Assembly (NCBI GenBank): GCA_008729055.1
Contig: SDUX01000008.1
Coordinates: forward strand, 620,001-684,000
DNA: 64,000 bases
Source of the DNA: Pyropia haitanensis
Taxonomy: Eukaryota > Rhodophyta > Bangiophyceae > Bangiales > Bangiaceae
Reading direction: 5' to 3'
The stretch's first letter is position 1. Each line of letters opens with the position of its first letter. The position numbers were made by a program, and so were the translations under genes. A model generated the notes under the pieces. The model was not told the DNA's origin. It saw only the letters and a program-made list of their open reading frames with translations, and ran no database searches. This document shows positions 20,916 through 31,461 of the stretch, piece by piece.

Positions 20916-23440
20916 TTACAGCCGCGCACGTGAGTTGTGGGCGACGACATCAAAAGCAATGGGCGCCAGCAGAAAGTCCGGCACGGTCATCACGGCGGCC
21001 AGCTCCGCCGCGTGCGGCCTCAGCGCCGTGCACAGCCCATCAACCGCATCGTGGACGGCAGCTGCGTCAGTGGGGGACAGGGCCCCGGTCCGCAGCAACA
21101 CCCCGTTGTCATCCAACGTGGCCAGCCCGTGGAGGGTGCCGAGGGTGTCGAGAAGGGGGCGCAGCGACGGCGGCACCCCCACCGTCCCGCCACCACCGCT
21201 GCCGCCACCGCCCGTGCCCGTTGCGGACGTGTAGGCAGCTAGCAGCAGCAGTTGCGTGTGCACCCGTGCCACCGCGTCCGCCGCCACCTGATGCGAAGTG
21301 AACGCGTCAAAGGGGGTGACTCCGGGCTGCGATGTCGACGCTGCAATGGCGGTGGCCAGACGAGGGAGGAGGGCTGCCTCCGCCCGCCGGAGCGTGTACA
21401 CCGCAAAATCCATCGACACGATGGGGGGTGGCAGAGGAGGGGGGTGGTTCAGGTGCTCAAGAGCACCTGTCCAGCGGCCACCAGCCTTGACCCCCGAGGC
21501 ATAGCTGGCGAGGCACGACTTTGTAACCTGTGGGAAGAGGGAGGGAGCACCAGCCAAACAAGAACGCGACACCACCAGGGCGTGGTGCAAGCCTCCATCA
21601 CGGGGCGCCCTTTGACGAGGACGGACACAGCAGGTGAGTGTGAGTGGACCGCTGTTGCCAACGCCGCCGTCCCCTGCTCTGTCCAACAAGCACCACGGCC
21701 TACCACGCTGCCACCGTGCACATACCCGCCGGCACACTCCACAGGGTAACGAATACCCCCACCCTCCCCCCGCCCAACCCCTCCTGCGTATTCATCCGCC
21801 CTCAACCCCTCGTCCCCCCCCCCCAAACACACTTGCTGAAGAAGTACGGTGTTGTCGCCCTCGAACGTGGCAGAAATGTCCAACGCTGCCCTGCGTCCAC
21901 GCAAGAGGACATAAACGAAAGAGAAAATACCACCAGAGCGGAAGGAGGGAAGAGCAAAGGCCGAAAGTATGAGAAGCTGAGCATCCATGATACAAACGGT
22001 GGCAGAAACGATGATTGAACAAGAGCACAAGCCATTCGAGACGCCACGGCGACCACGGCTCGAGAGCGGAAACCCAGCTGCGGGCTGCAGACAGGACGCC
22101 CCCCACGTCTTTCCCCCCACCCCGTGCACAGCGACGTACCTGGACACGCCAATGCGGTTCTCCGACTTGTATCCCTGTCCACCACAGGCCTCTCGTGCCA
22201 CCTGCATAGTCTCCAACGCGTGCCACGTCATTAAGCTCTTGAAGCCACAGCTCGCGACATGGCCATCCTTGGCGCTGAGCGCCCGACCCCACCTCGCCTT
22301 GAGGTCATTGAGCGCCGTTTGGTGCACCACCGTCGACGCCAGTCGCGGCAGCAGCCGCCGGCGGTGCACTGGGTAGTCGAGGAGGAGCACCTCTGGTGCG
22401 GTGGGGGTCGGCGCAAATGCCCGGCGGCGGATGGCGTAGCAAAGCGCAATGGCCAGCGCCACCCGCGCCTGCCCCACCCCAGACGCTGCAATGCCGATGC
22501 GGCCGCCCGACAGGGCGCTCATCGTCACGCCAAAGAGAGCGTCTGGGGACGGGGCGTCGCAGGTGTACACGCCCGCCGCGTCGACGCGGGCGTACCGTGC
22601 GAGTAGGTGCCCCCGCGGCACGGGCGCGTGGCTAAACCATATGCGACCATTGTCCACCCCGTTGAGGCCAACCTTGTACCCACAGTCTGCGAGGAGAATC
22701 CCAGGCACAGGCGTCCCATCGTCCTCCCGGATGCGCACAACAAAGGCGTGGACGCCCCGGGTGGTAGCCTCCCCCGGCATGTACAGCTGGGCAAACGCAA
22801 CTGCCCAGCGGGCGGTGGTGGCGGCGCCCCCAATCCAGTACTTCTGGGCTGCGTCGGTGGGGGTGTGGAGCACAAACGCGTCTGTGGCGGCGTCGAAGCG
22901 TGCCTCCGTCTCCACCCCCCGCGCGTTGGAGCCATGCCCCAGCTCGGTCAGCGCAAAGCAGCCGCGCATGGTCAGGGCCTCGACGCCGGGGAGCCATGCC
23001 GCTGCCTGCGCGGAGGTGCCAAGCGCGGCGATGCTGCCGCCAAAGAGCGAAAAGTGCACCGACATGCCAATGCACAGGCTGTAGTCGAGGAGCGAGGCGG
23101 TCTCATGGATGGCGTCCAGCTTGGCACGCCCAGCGGCTGCGTCGGCCGCCGCGATGGTGTCGACAAAGAGGCCGGCGTCGGCCAGCTCGGCCCACCGCGC
23201 CGCCGTCCGCGCGCGTTCCACTTCCTTGGACTCCCCCGGGTAGAGGCGAAACGTCGGGGAGGCCGCCATCACGCCCAGCACCGCCGCCCGGGTGGCATGG
23301 TCGTGGCCCTCCATGTGACGCTGCGCAGCGGGGACATCAATGGGGGGAAGGGTGGCAGCCGGAGCGCCCGCCGCGGCCGCACCGGCAGGGGGGAGGACGG
23401 CCATGGCGCCCGCCGCCGCCGGTCGGGCGGCAGACACCAT
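20916..23440 (-). CDS. Peroxisomal acyl-CoA oxidase (plant ACX3-like)
   Basis: Acyl-CoA oxidase catalyses the first step of peroxisomal beta-oxidation, an FAD enzyme producing trans-2-enoyl-CoA and H2O2. Exons: 22140-23440 (donor GTACGTCG), 21833-21890 (acceptor GGACGCAG, donor GTGTGT) and 20916-21527 (acceptor CTTCCCACAG), with junctions in phase, giving 656 residues. Family blocks in order: VHFSLFGGSIAALGT, CFALTELGHGSNARGVET, HTPTDAAQKYWIGGAA, ADCGYKVGLNGVDNGRIWF, LLLDYPVHRRRLLP, EACGGQGYKSENRIG, then TFEGDNTVLLQQV (Glu is the probable catalytic base), and LAPIAFDVVAHNS near the end. This pattern is closest to the plant medium-chain ACX3 group. The last residues, ARL, form a PTS1 peroxisomal signal. 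The start at 23440 is a choice: the frame stays open to 23902 and upstream contains RLIADDTHS, a near-match to PTS2, so a longer form is possible. Confidence 0.92.
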
Positions 23441-24122
23441 AGCGCCGTGCGGGGGCGTGCGTCGCCCAAACGGTGCCAAGGATGGAGGGGGGAGGGGGGG
23501 TGGGGGGGCACTTGTGGCGGCCGTGCTGTGAGTGTCGTCGGCGATGAGGCGGCGGGCGACGTTGGTGGCGGGGAGGACGGCGACACGGCCTCGCAGGGGG
23601 CTCCCGAACAGGAGAGTGGGTGCCCGCAAGCGCCCCACACGGCCAGGCTGGCGCAGTCCCCCCACCTTCGCCCTCCCCACGCGGGTGAGTCGCAGAGTCG
23701 CAGCACCTGCGAAGGCACGTTGCCGGTGCGCTGCACCTTGTGAGCCCGGCCCCGAGCAGACGAAAGGTGGAATGGTGCCCCCATGTGGAACCTGCTGCGT
23801 GAACGACAATTGACTTACTCTCACACTCAAGACTCTGACAGTGCAATTGAGGAAGTGAAGAACTGACGGGTACGCACTACGACTTCGTTGTGTGCACTTC
23901 ACGGCATTGTGGCCAACAGTCTTGGGCTGTCAGAACAGTGGAGATTCATTTTCCATCGGAGGGGATGAAGGTAGGGGAAAAGGCACGCGGTAGCCACGGC
24001 ACCACTTGACGCTGTCATCAGGCCTTCCTTCTACTTTCTCTCCACTAGCCTGCTCTACCTGGCTCCTATCCCCCCCCCGAGTACCACTCTCATCCATGCC
24101 ACCACCTTTGCGGCCTCAAACG
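23441..24122. promoter_or_regulatory. Upstream region of the acyl-CoA oxidase gene
   Basis: This 682-base region holds the probable promoter and 5' leader. It is GC-rich near the gene and more balanced between 23800 and 24060. A frame in phase with the oxidase extends through its first half, but its composition is leader-like. I see no defined element. Confidence 0.4.
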
Positions 24123-24798
24123 CGACGCGGGCCGTCAATGGAGACCGTGTACCGCCGCATGTTCGGGCACAAACCCTGTCAATTGGCGAGGTACTCGGGA
24201 GGTGCCGCCGCCGCCGCCCGCCCGGTCGGCGCTGTGGTCACGGCGCTGCCGGCGAGGCCGACGCCTGCCAACCTTGACGACCACCCGTTGCCCGCGGCAG
24301 TGCCCACACGGGCGTTGGCAGCGAGGACTGCAGGGGGGTGGGAGAGGTAGGCGCTGGCGGGGTGGACGTCCCCGCTCACGACGCGGGCGGCGGCGTGGAG
24401 GTAGGCCCACAGCGGCCCGCAGTGGCGCCTTGCGGCGGCGGCGGGGGGGGGGGGCAGGGGGATCCCCCTGGGTGGGGTGGGGGGGGTGGGCGCTGGGATC
24501 TATGCAATCGTCAACGCACGCTGCGCGGGGGCGACAAGCGGGCGACAACGGAGGAGCGCAGACGCCACCGCGCGGTGTCGTACCGCTGGTAGCAACCGCC
24601 ACCAGCGAAGCCGGTGATGGAGACGAGCGCGCCTCACTCCCAGCGCCCGGTCACGGTGCGGCGGCGCCACTCTGCTCGCACCCACTCCAGCATGGCCTTC
24701 TTGGCCAGCACCCAGATGATCGCCCGTCGGAGCCGCGGCGGCAGCAGCCGGCTGGCCCCCCACGGCAGCGCGTCCGCCGCGGCCGCCGCGTCCGCCTG
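24123..24798. repeat. Intact copy of the segmental duplication
   Basis: This is the partner of 19584-20622, in the same orientation about 4.5 kb away, with only scattered substitutions. It covers the 3' end of the downstream minus-strand gene and its 3' flank and lacks the transposon. Both copies preserve a short plus-strand peptide beginning METVYRR and FGHKPCQLARYSGG, but that alone does not prove coding. Confidence 0.85.
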
Positions 24799-25218
24799 CC
24801 AGCCATCGTACAGCGCACGCATCCGGCGCGCTTCGGCGACCTTGGTCGCCATCCCCAAGGCCTCGTCGGGCGGGAAGCCGTCCCGCTCCACCCGCGCCCA
24901 CGCGGCGGCGCCGTTCTTGGCAGCGAACGCGGCCTGGACGGCGGCGATCTCGCGCCGCACGCGGATCACGTGGCGCAGCGCGGCGGGCCAGCGGGGGACG
25001 TCGGACACGTCCACCCCCCGGGCCGTGACCGCCGCCAGCTCCGCGGGCGTCAGCTCGCGGAGGATGTTCAACCGCCGGACGGTGGCCACGTCCACGACGG
25101 GCGCGTCGGCGGCGGCGGCGCCCGACGCGGCACCATGCCGAGTAGAGTCGTCGCTGCGGCCGCTGCTGGGTGGGCCGCCAGCACCTGGACGGCTCTGGTC
25201 AGGCGCGGGGAGGGCCAT
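24634..25218 (-). CDS. Unknown protein, source of the duplicated fragment
   Basis: The open frame from an ATG at 25218 (MALPAPDQSRPGAGG) gives 194 residues; an in-frame extension to 25353 is possible. I do not recognise a family. After a Pro/Gly/Ser-rich start, most of the chain looks helical, with conserved-looking stretches VRRLNILRELTPAELAAV, ALRHVIRVRREIAAVQAAFA, VAEARRMRALYDGWQ and a basic, amphipathic end RLRRAIIWVLAKKAMLEWVR. No signal peptide, metal site or catalytic motif is evident. Support for being real comes from non-repetitive composition and from the decayed copy nearby, which has acquired a frameshift while this one remains open. Confidence 0.55.
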   Translation of the reverse strand: MALPAPDQSRPGAGGPPSSGRSDDSTRHGAASGAAAADAPVVDVATVRRLNILRELTPAELAAVTARGVDVSDVPRWPAALRHVIRVRREIAAVQAAFAAKNGAAAWARVERDGFPPDEALGMATKVAEARRMRALYDGWQADAAAAADALPWGASRLLPPRLRRAIIWVLAKKAMLEWVRAEWRRRTVTGRWE

Positions 25219-26305
25219 GCGGGGCCCGCAAAACGCCACTTGCGCCCGCGTCGGACCGCGACACCAGGTGATGTTGGCCACACAGGGACCCGGCCCGTGG
25301 GGAGGGAAGGGTGCTGCAGGCACACACCAGCTGAGTGCCGACGCGGTCGCCATGGCAACACACCAGGAGCGACACGGTCAGGGCAGACGACCAGGAACGC
25401 CGTGCACCGTCGGTGCCGGCCCCACACCGACCGAGCTCCAGTGTGTGCCTTGCTGGCGCTGGCGCTGTGCGCGCGACCCTGCACTCCTTGACTGGGGCCT
25501 CGCGCCTTGGCACGCCACGAGTGTGCCCACGGATGGGTCTGGATTGAGGGGCACGTCGGCAGCGGGCCTCGCCGGACGTCGCAGCGCGTCTCGAGCGCGG
25601 TTGCAAAAGCACATCATTCGAGCTTTCTTTTTCTGACGTGTCAAAAATGTTTCCAACTGTACGCCTCAGCCAATCAGGTGCCGAAGGGTTACGCAAGCAC
25701 GGCGTCCCAGATCCAATCTGCCAACAGATTTCGACCGGCCGATGATCCGTTCTGCAAGCCACGAGCGGCAGGGAGAACTTTCAACGACCGCCGCCCACGC
25801 GCCTCCGAGAGCCTCGCCCAGCGCGGCGGCGGTCTCGGTCGGCGACGCGTCTGCTCGCCCCCCGCTCGTCCGCGTCCACGTCGGCGGCACCCTGTGCGTG
25901 CGCCCGCACCGAAACGGGCGTCGCCGCGGCGGCGGTGGCAAAGCGCCGCGCCGCTGCGGCTGTCTGGGCGAGGGTGGAAGGCAGGCCGGCGTATATCGAC
26001 GAGCGACGATCGTCTCGTTTGGAGCGTCCCCGTCAGTCTGCGTTACAGGGTATGGCCTATATGGTTGTAGGGGGCTGATAGAGTCCAGGCAGGGCGCTTC
26101 AAACAGCCCTACCCCCCGCGGATAAGGGCGGAACTACACACCAGGGGATCTTCGTCCCCGACGCACCCTGCTCTTCTGGGTGAATGAGAGAAGGGGATGC
26201 GCTTCTCTGGCGTGCGGGGCCGAGGTGGGCGTCAGCCCTAACGGTCCTGCCATGCGCAGCTGTTTCCCCTCCTCCCCTCCCCCCCCCCACCGCCAAGCGC
26301 AGCCG
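25219..26305. other. Intergenic region, partly AT-rich
   Basis: This 1.09 kb stretch lies between two minus-strand genes. It contains a CCAAT-like motif (AGCCAATCAGG near 25668) and two TATAT motifs near 25990 and 26055, on a background that is more balanced between 25600 and 25760. A minus-strand frame at 25666-25941 is not convincing. It presumably carries the promoter of the 25-kb gene and the 3' end of HISN3. Confidence 0.4.
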
Positions 26306-27298
26306 TCACGCCCCCGCCCGGCGCATCCACGCGACCGCGTCGGCGTACGGGAGGTCCCCCCCAAACAGGTCCAGCGCGCTGCCAATGGTCAGGTCGACGC
26401 GCCCCCCGCTGAGCCGGTCGACGGCGTCAAGGTCGGCGAGCGACCGCGCCCCCCCCGCGTAGACGACGGGCACGTCGGCGCCGCCCGGCGCGGCGGCGGC
26501 CGCCCAGCGGGCCAGGCGGCGCACGAGGCGGCCGTCAATGCCGCCGCGCTTGCCCTCCTCGTCCACCGCGTGGACGAGCAGCTCGTCGCAGTGGGCGGCG
26601 AGGCGCGCCACCACCGCCCCGCTCAGCACGGTGTCGGTGGTGCGGGTCCACCGGTCGGTGCACACCACGTACTCGACGGCGCCGTCGCCGTCGCCGCCGT
26701 CATCGTCGTCGTCCCCGTCGCCGGCGCTGCGGTCGCCGCCGCGGCCCGCCGCGGCGGGCCGCTTGCGGCACGAGACGTCGAGGACGAGGCGGCCCTTGCC
26801 GACCGCCCGCCGCATCTCGTCGACGCGCGCCCAGTCGATCACGCCGCCCCGAAAGACGTAGCTCGTCACAATCACGTGCGACGCGCCCGCGTCGAGCCAC
26901 CCCGCCGCGTTGGCCGGGCTGATGCCGCCGCCCACGTGGAGGCCGCCGGGGTACGCGCCGAGCGCGGCGCGCGCCGCCGCCTCGTTGCCGCCGCCGAGCA
27001 TGATCACGTGGCCGCCGGGGAGGGCGTCGGCGGCGTAGCGGGCGGCAAAGGCCGCGGCGGGGGTGGTGGTGGAAAAGTTGGTGCGGAGGCCACCGCCGGC
27101 GCCGGCGCCGGCGCCGGCGCCGGCACCACCGTCGGTGGACGACGAGGGGGGGGGGGCGTCCGTGAGGGTGCCCCCGACGATTTGCTTGACGAGCCCGCCG
27201 TGGAGGTCAATGCACGGGCGGAAGCGGGTGTGCCGGCGACGGCCGGTGGGGGGCGGGGAGGGCGCCCCGCTGGGGGGGGCACCAGCCTCCCCCGTCAT
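26306..27298 (-). CDS. HISN3: Phosphoribosylformimino-AICAR-phosphate isomerase (histidine biosynthesis, HisA/HIS6 type)
   Basis: This TIM-barrel enzyme performs the Amadori rearrangement of ProFAR to PRFAR, step four of histidine synthesis. The 330-residue model starts MTGEAGAPPSGAP. FRPCIDLHGGLVKQIVGG carries the first catalytic Asp (about residue 31). GGHVIMLGGGNE, AYPGGLHVGGGISPANA, ASHVIVTSYVFRGG, RLVLDVSCRK (second Asp), LVHAVDEEGKRGGID, VVYAGGARSLADLD and VDLTIGSALDLFGGDLPY follow in barrel order. The pattern is that of the yeast HIS6/plant HISN3 branch, not bacterial HisA. Two low-complexity inserts are unusual: a Gly-Ala run encoded by a GGCGCC repeat (about 27091-27125) and an Asp/Gly run after SCRKRP. 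The frame stays open to 27457, and the additional Pro/Arg-rich 53 residues could be a plastid transit peptide. Confidence 0.93.
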   Translation of the reverse strand: MTGEAGAPPSGAPSPPPTGRRRHTRFRPCIDLHGGLVKQIVGGTLTDAPPPSSSTDGGAGAGAGAGAGGGLRTNFSTTTPAAAFAARYAADALPGGHVIMLGGGNEAAARAALGAYPGGLHVGGGISPANAAGWLDAGASHVIVTSYVFRGGVIDWARVDEMRRAVGKGRLVLDVSCRKRPAAAGRGGDRSAGDGDDDDDGGDGDGAVEYVVCTDRWTRTTDTVLSGAVVARLAAHCDELLVHAVDEEGKRGGIDGRLVRRLARWAAAAAPGGADVPVVYAGGARSLADLDAVDRLSGGRVDLTIGSALDLFGGDLPYADAVAWMRRAGA

Positions 27299-27958
27299 GG
27301 ACCAGGCGTGACGCCGCCGGGCGGGGGGAGGGTGGCCGACAACATCAGAGGGGAGGGTGCGGCCCGAAAGCCAGGGGCGCAAGGCGGGTAGGGAGGGGGT
27401 AAAGCAGAGGGGTGGGGGGGGTGGGAGGGCGCTTGGGGGAAACGCGGCGCGGGTCATGTCCGGGGCGCACTAGGGACGGGGTGGGAAGAGAGGGAGGGGG
27501 GGGGAGGGCGGGGTGGCCGACGTCGAGGAGGAACACGCGGCCGAGTGGCTGTACAGAGCCCTGCGACAGGTGAGGTGGCGGGAGCGGGGAAGGAGGCGAG
27601 GCGACGGCAGAGGCGGGAAGGGAAGAGGACGACCTCGGGGGGGGCAGGCCGGCACAGGTCGTTCAGTGATCAGGTGATGGTCGGGGAGGCGGAGGATCAA
27701 CATCCGATGCGACCAAGCTTGGCCTCGCGAGGAACAAGCCGGACAGTAGCCCCCCAGAGGTAGGTCTGCCGGCGATGCTCTCCGCTCGGTGTCCGCTCAC
27801 GTCTCTACCACCGGTGTTGTCGCAGCGCCCTGCGTGTGCCCCTGCGGCCATTGTCCCTCCCGCTACACCCCCTCCAAAGCGCTCTACCTCTGGTCGTCTC
27901 GGCAGCAGCCTCGTCTTCCCCTCCCGCCCCCCTCCGTAGTCTTGTTCTTCTTTTCATT

Positions 27959-27989
<31 letters not shown>

Positions 27990-28014
27990 ACCCCTGTCGG
28001 CGGTGCCGGCCACG
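27299..28014. promoter_or_regulatory. Bidirectional promoter between HISN3 and KCR
   Basis: The two genes face away from each other across 716 bases. A C-only run of about 23 bases (27961-27983) lies roughly 30 bases before the KCR start codon, in its probable 5' leader. G runs lie on the HISN3 side, which are C runs in its own sense. No TATA box is evident. Confidence 0.45.
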
Positions 28015-28956
28015 ATGGTGACCCTCGCCATCGCCGTCCTCGCCACCATTGGCGGCCTGACGCTCGCCGCCGCCGCCACCGCGGCGGCGGCCTTTGTCTA
28101 CACCCACGCGCTGCGGCGGCCGTCCAGCTGGGCGTCCCACGCCGGCTCCTGGGCGGTCGTCACGGGCGCGTCGGCGGGCATTGGCGCCGCCTTTGCGCGG
28201 CGGCTCGCGTCGCGGGGCCTCCACGTGGTGCTCCTCGCGCGGTCGGCAGACCGCCTCGAGGCGGTCGCCGCCGACGTGCGCGCCGCGGGCGTCGACGCGC
28301 GGGTCATCCCCTTTGACTTTGCCGCCGCCGACGCGGCCGCGTGGGCGGCGCTGACGTCGGCGCTCGCGCCGCTGGCGCCGACCGTGCTGATCAACAATGT
28401 GGGCGTCAACGTGGCCGAGCCGACCGACTTTCTCGACACCCCCGCCGCCGACGTGGACCGCATGGTGGACGTCAACATCCGCGCCGCGCTGACCCTGACG
28501 CGCGCGCTGCTGCCGGCCATGGTCGCCGCCCGCCGCGGCGCCGTCTACTTTCTGTCCTCGGGCGGCGGCGCGACGGTGCCGGCGTGTATGCTCGCGCCGT
28601 ACGGGGGCACCAAGGCGTTTGCCGACGCGTTTGCGGTGGCCCTCGCGGGGGAGGTGGCCGCCGCGGGGGTGGCGGTGCACTCGCTGGTGCCCTTCATGGT
28701 CGAGTCCGCCATGTCCAAGGTCCGCGCCCGGGGGAACGCCATGGTCTGCACCCCAGACGCGTTTGCCGAGGGCGCCCTCGCCGCGCTCGGCGCCGGCGCC
28801 CGCCTCAACCCGTACTGGGTGCACGCGGTGATGGGGCGGCTGCTGTCCGCGGCGCCGCTGGGCATGCAGATCCGGTACATTACGGACCTCCACGCGGGCA
28901 TCCGCAAGCGGGCGCTGAAGAAGCGCGCGGCGGCCGCGGCGGGGGCGGCTAAGTGA
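28015..28956 (+). CDS. Very-long-chain 3-oxoacyl-CoA reductase (KCR / HSD17B12-like)
   Basis: A classical short-chain dehydrogenase of 313 residues, likely the ketoacyl reductase of the ER fatty acid elongation cycle. The ATG at 28015 opens with a hydrophobic stretch (residues 1-32), a membrane anchor. Motifs: TGASAGIG cofactor loop at 50-57, NNVG at 127-130, the catalytic Ser in FLSSGG near 180, and YGGTK with catalytic Tyr196 and Lys200. A second hydrophobic segment near the C-terminus (about 260-275) and a lysine-rich tail (IRKRALKKR) agree with the KCR family. A role in reducing other ketones cannot be excluded from sequence alone. No intron is seen. Third positions are nearly always G or C, suggesting strong GC pressure or high expression. 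Confidence 0.88.
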   Translation: MVTLAIAVLATIGGLTLAAAATAAAAFVYTHALRRPSSWASHAGSWAVVTGASAGIGAAFARRLASRGLHVVLLARSADRLEAVAADVRAAGVDARVIPFDFAAADAAAWAALTSALAPLAPTVLINNVGVNVAEPTDFLDTPAADVDRMVDVNIRAALTLTRALLPAMVAARRGAVYFLSSGGGATVPACMLAPYGGTKAFADAFAVALAGEVAAAGVAVHSLVPFMVESAMSKVRARGNAMVCTPDAFAEGALAALGAGARLNPYWVHAVMGRLLSAAPLGMQIRYITDLHAGIRKRALKKRAAAAAGAAK

Positions 28957-29790
28957 AGCAGGCGGGTGGGGGGGCGGGGGAGGGTGGGGGTCGAGGGGGT
29001 GCCGTGAGTCGTGGGGGTCTGTACCTGATTTTCATTCTTTTCTTGTTTGGTCCGAGCCGGCTGGAGGCGGGATGGTGGCCGGCGTTGACGGGTACGGGTG
29101 CAAACGGCGGGGGTGAGGGGAGAGGGGGGCGGGTGGGCAGAGGGGGCGGGCCGCGCACGCCGCAGGCGCGACGAGCGGTGGTCGCCGAGTGCCCGCCAGT
29201 GCAGCGCGCGCCTCGCCGGCGGCGGTGGTTGGTGGCGGTGGCCGCGGCGGGAGCAGGCGGCCGCGCGCGGCGGCGGACGGCGGCGGTCACCCTGTGTGGA
29301 CCGGGACTACAAGGACCGCGGGAGACACGTGGGGCGCTGGCGCCGGCGCTGGCGCCGGCGCACGAATGTCGTGTACAACAGATCAGAGGGCGAGGGCGGA
29401 CCGGCGGGAAGACACAGCACTGCTTCTCACACACCCCACCCCTGTCCCGTCCGGCTTGCCGGCTGGGGCCGGACGAGACGGCGGGTGGGCGGCCGGCCGG
29501 GCAGTCTTGCCGGCCAGGGGTGGCCGGCGCCGCTCCGCAGCCAGCGGGCACCCCCCCGCCGCCCCTCCCGCGCGAGTGGGCAGCCGCCGCGGGTTCTCCC
29601 CGCCGCCAACGCCGGCCGCCCCACGCTACCCCACCGGCCGCGCCGCCGCCCCCCCCCCCCCCCCCTCCCAGCAGCCGGCCACCACGCTCCGGGTGGGGCG
29701 CCTCCCACCGCCCCGTACCCGCCGGCCGCCCACGCCCGGCCGCTGCCGCCGCCGTCCGCGTCGGCGGCCGCGGGCCCCCAGCCAGCCGCG
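28957..29790. other. Convergent intergenic region
   Basis: This 834-base spacer lies between the 3' ends of KCR and the CMD-like gene. It is GC-rich, with a C run at 29650-29667, and has no supportable gene. A TTTTCATTCTTTTCTTG stretch at 29028-29046 may belong to the KCR 3' end. Confidence 0.4.
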
Positions 29791-31461
29791 TCAGGTGCTC
29801 CCGTCGGGACGGGGGCTGGCGTGCTCCGCCATCCACCCCACCACCCGCCGTGCGGCGAGCCACGCCGCCCACGAGACCACCTCCTTCAGCATCAGTTCCG
29901 CCGCGCCGGTGCGGCGGTAGCGGTGACGAAAGTCGTCGAGCAGCGCGGCGTCCACCGACTCGGCGGCCAGCCCGACGGTCAGCAGGAAGGACGCGAGGAA
30001 GGCGTTGTCCGCACCCCCCACCGCCGCGGGTGTCGCCGCGGCGGCCGCCCAGGGCGGCCCCGCGTCGTGGTCGGGCCGGCCAAACTCGGTGGCCACGTAC
30101 CGGCGGACGCACGCGGCGACCGCGGGGGGCAGCCACGCCCGCTCGACGCGCTCGTGCTCGGCGACCATGAAGCGGATCGCGTCGGCAATCCCCTGGTTGG
30201 GCGCCGCCCACCACAGGCCGGCGGGCAGGGCCACGGTGGCGGGGTCAAAGGGGGTCGGCAGCAGCGACCACACCTCCTTCATCCGGCCGGGCACGACGCC
30301 CCTGGGGCGCGCCATCAGCAGGCCAATCAGCCGGTTGACGACCGCCAGCGAGGCGGCGTTGCTGCCAGCCACGCGCAGCGGCCGGGGCGCGTCCTCGGGA
30401 AACACCGACAGGCCGACAAAGATCTTGACAAACACGTTCTGCGCGACGCTGACCAAGCAAGAGTCAGTGGCACGCGCCGGCAGGGGCCGCCCGTGGTGAG
30501 CAAGCTGGCCATCATCCCAAAGGAGAGACAGATCCACGCGACGGACAAACAAACGACACACGGGTCACACTCGCGGCGCGGCGTCAAGTCCGTCTCCGCG
30601 GAAAAAAAAAAAAAAAAACAACAAAAAAAAAACAGGCCAACCGCACCTTGTAGAGGACGTGCAAGATGGAGCCGAGCAGCTCACACGCATCCCGCGGCGC
30701 CAGCGGCGGCGGGTTGCGAATCGCGTGCGCGTGCGCGTCGGGAAAAGCGAGCGCCCACTGGCAGATGGAGCGCAGGCGCGGGTCGTGGATGTGCTCCGCC
30801 GTCCGCTCGCGCACCAGCTTGAACGCGCCGCTCTGGCCGCCGAGGCGCGCGCAGATGGCGTGGCCGTTGGAGCAGAAGCTGCACTGGTTCTGGCGGCCAG
30901 ACAGCCGGGGAAAGAGAATGGCAGCAGCGAGCGGCACAGACCAGAGCGGATAGACAGTCAGCACAGCCGGTGACACACAACACACACACACACACACACA
31001 CACACGCCCCCCCCCCCCCCCCCCCCACACACACACACAAAGCGCAGACCCAACGGCGCTGCCCCCCGAGACAAACCGCCAATCCGCACCTCACCCCCCC
31101 GCACACACCGCCCCCCCCCCCCCCCCCTCCCCCCAGCCCCCCCCCCAAACCATACCGACGCGGCGATGCACGCGCACACCACCTGCTTGACGCTCGCATC
31201 AAAGACGCCATCGCACAGCGTGCTCTCCCGGTACACCCCGTACGAGCCGACCAGCAGGCCAAACGCCGGGAAGTGTGCCGGCTCCGCGCCCACCACCGGC
31301 CACGCGCGGGCGGGCGCCACCCGCCCGCTGCACGCCGCGTACGCCGCGTCAAAGCGGCCGTCGGCGGTGGTGGCGGCGGTGGTTGCCGCGGCGGCGGTGT
31401 CGGCCGCATCGGCCGCCCCGCCAGCCGCGGCGGCGACGAGGCACGCGCGCCACGGCTTCAT
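29791..31461 (-). CDS. AhpD/carboxymuconolactone-decarboxylase-like protein, three exons
   Basis: Exons are 31156-31461 (donor GTATGG), 30647-30889 (acceptor GGCCGCCAG, donor GTGCGG) and 29791-30438 (acceptor CGTCGCGCAG), all phase 0, for 398 residues. Exon 2 opens with NQCSFCSNGH, the C-x2-C-x3-H active site of the AhpD-like fold (Cys105, Cys108, His112). In AhpD this pair is a peroxidase/disulfide reductant; related CMD proteins are lyases or unknown. Around it are helical blocks such as HFPAFGLLVGSYGVYRE and GAFKLVRERTAEHIHDPRLR. The C-terminal third (VSWAAWLAARRVVGWMAEHAS) is less conserved-looking. No targeting signal is clear; a short Ala-rich start precedes the domain. Substrate is unknown. 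Both introns are built largely of simple repeats. Confidence 0.75.
30978..31143. repeat. Microsatellite and poly-C tracts inside an intron
   Basis: Intron 1 of the CMD-like gene holds a (CA)n run of about 26 bases, a C20 run at 31007-31026, another short CA run, and C runs at 31109-31127 and 31137-31146. On the coding strand this gives (TG)n and G runs. Intron 2 similarly contains A16 and A10 tracts at 30602-30632. Confidence 0.8.

Noticed and set aside
25666..26107. Possible gene or MITE upstream of the 25-kb gene
   Set aside because: Open frames on both strands lack motifs, and comparison of the two ends revealed no inverted repeats.
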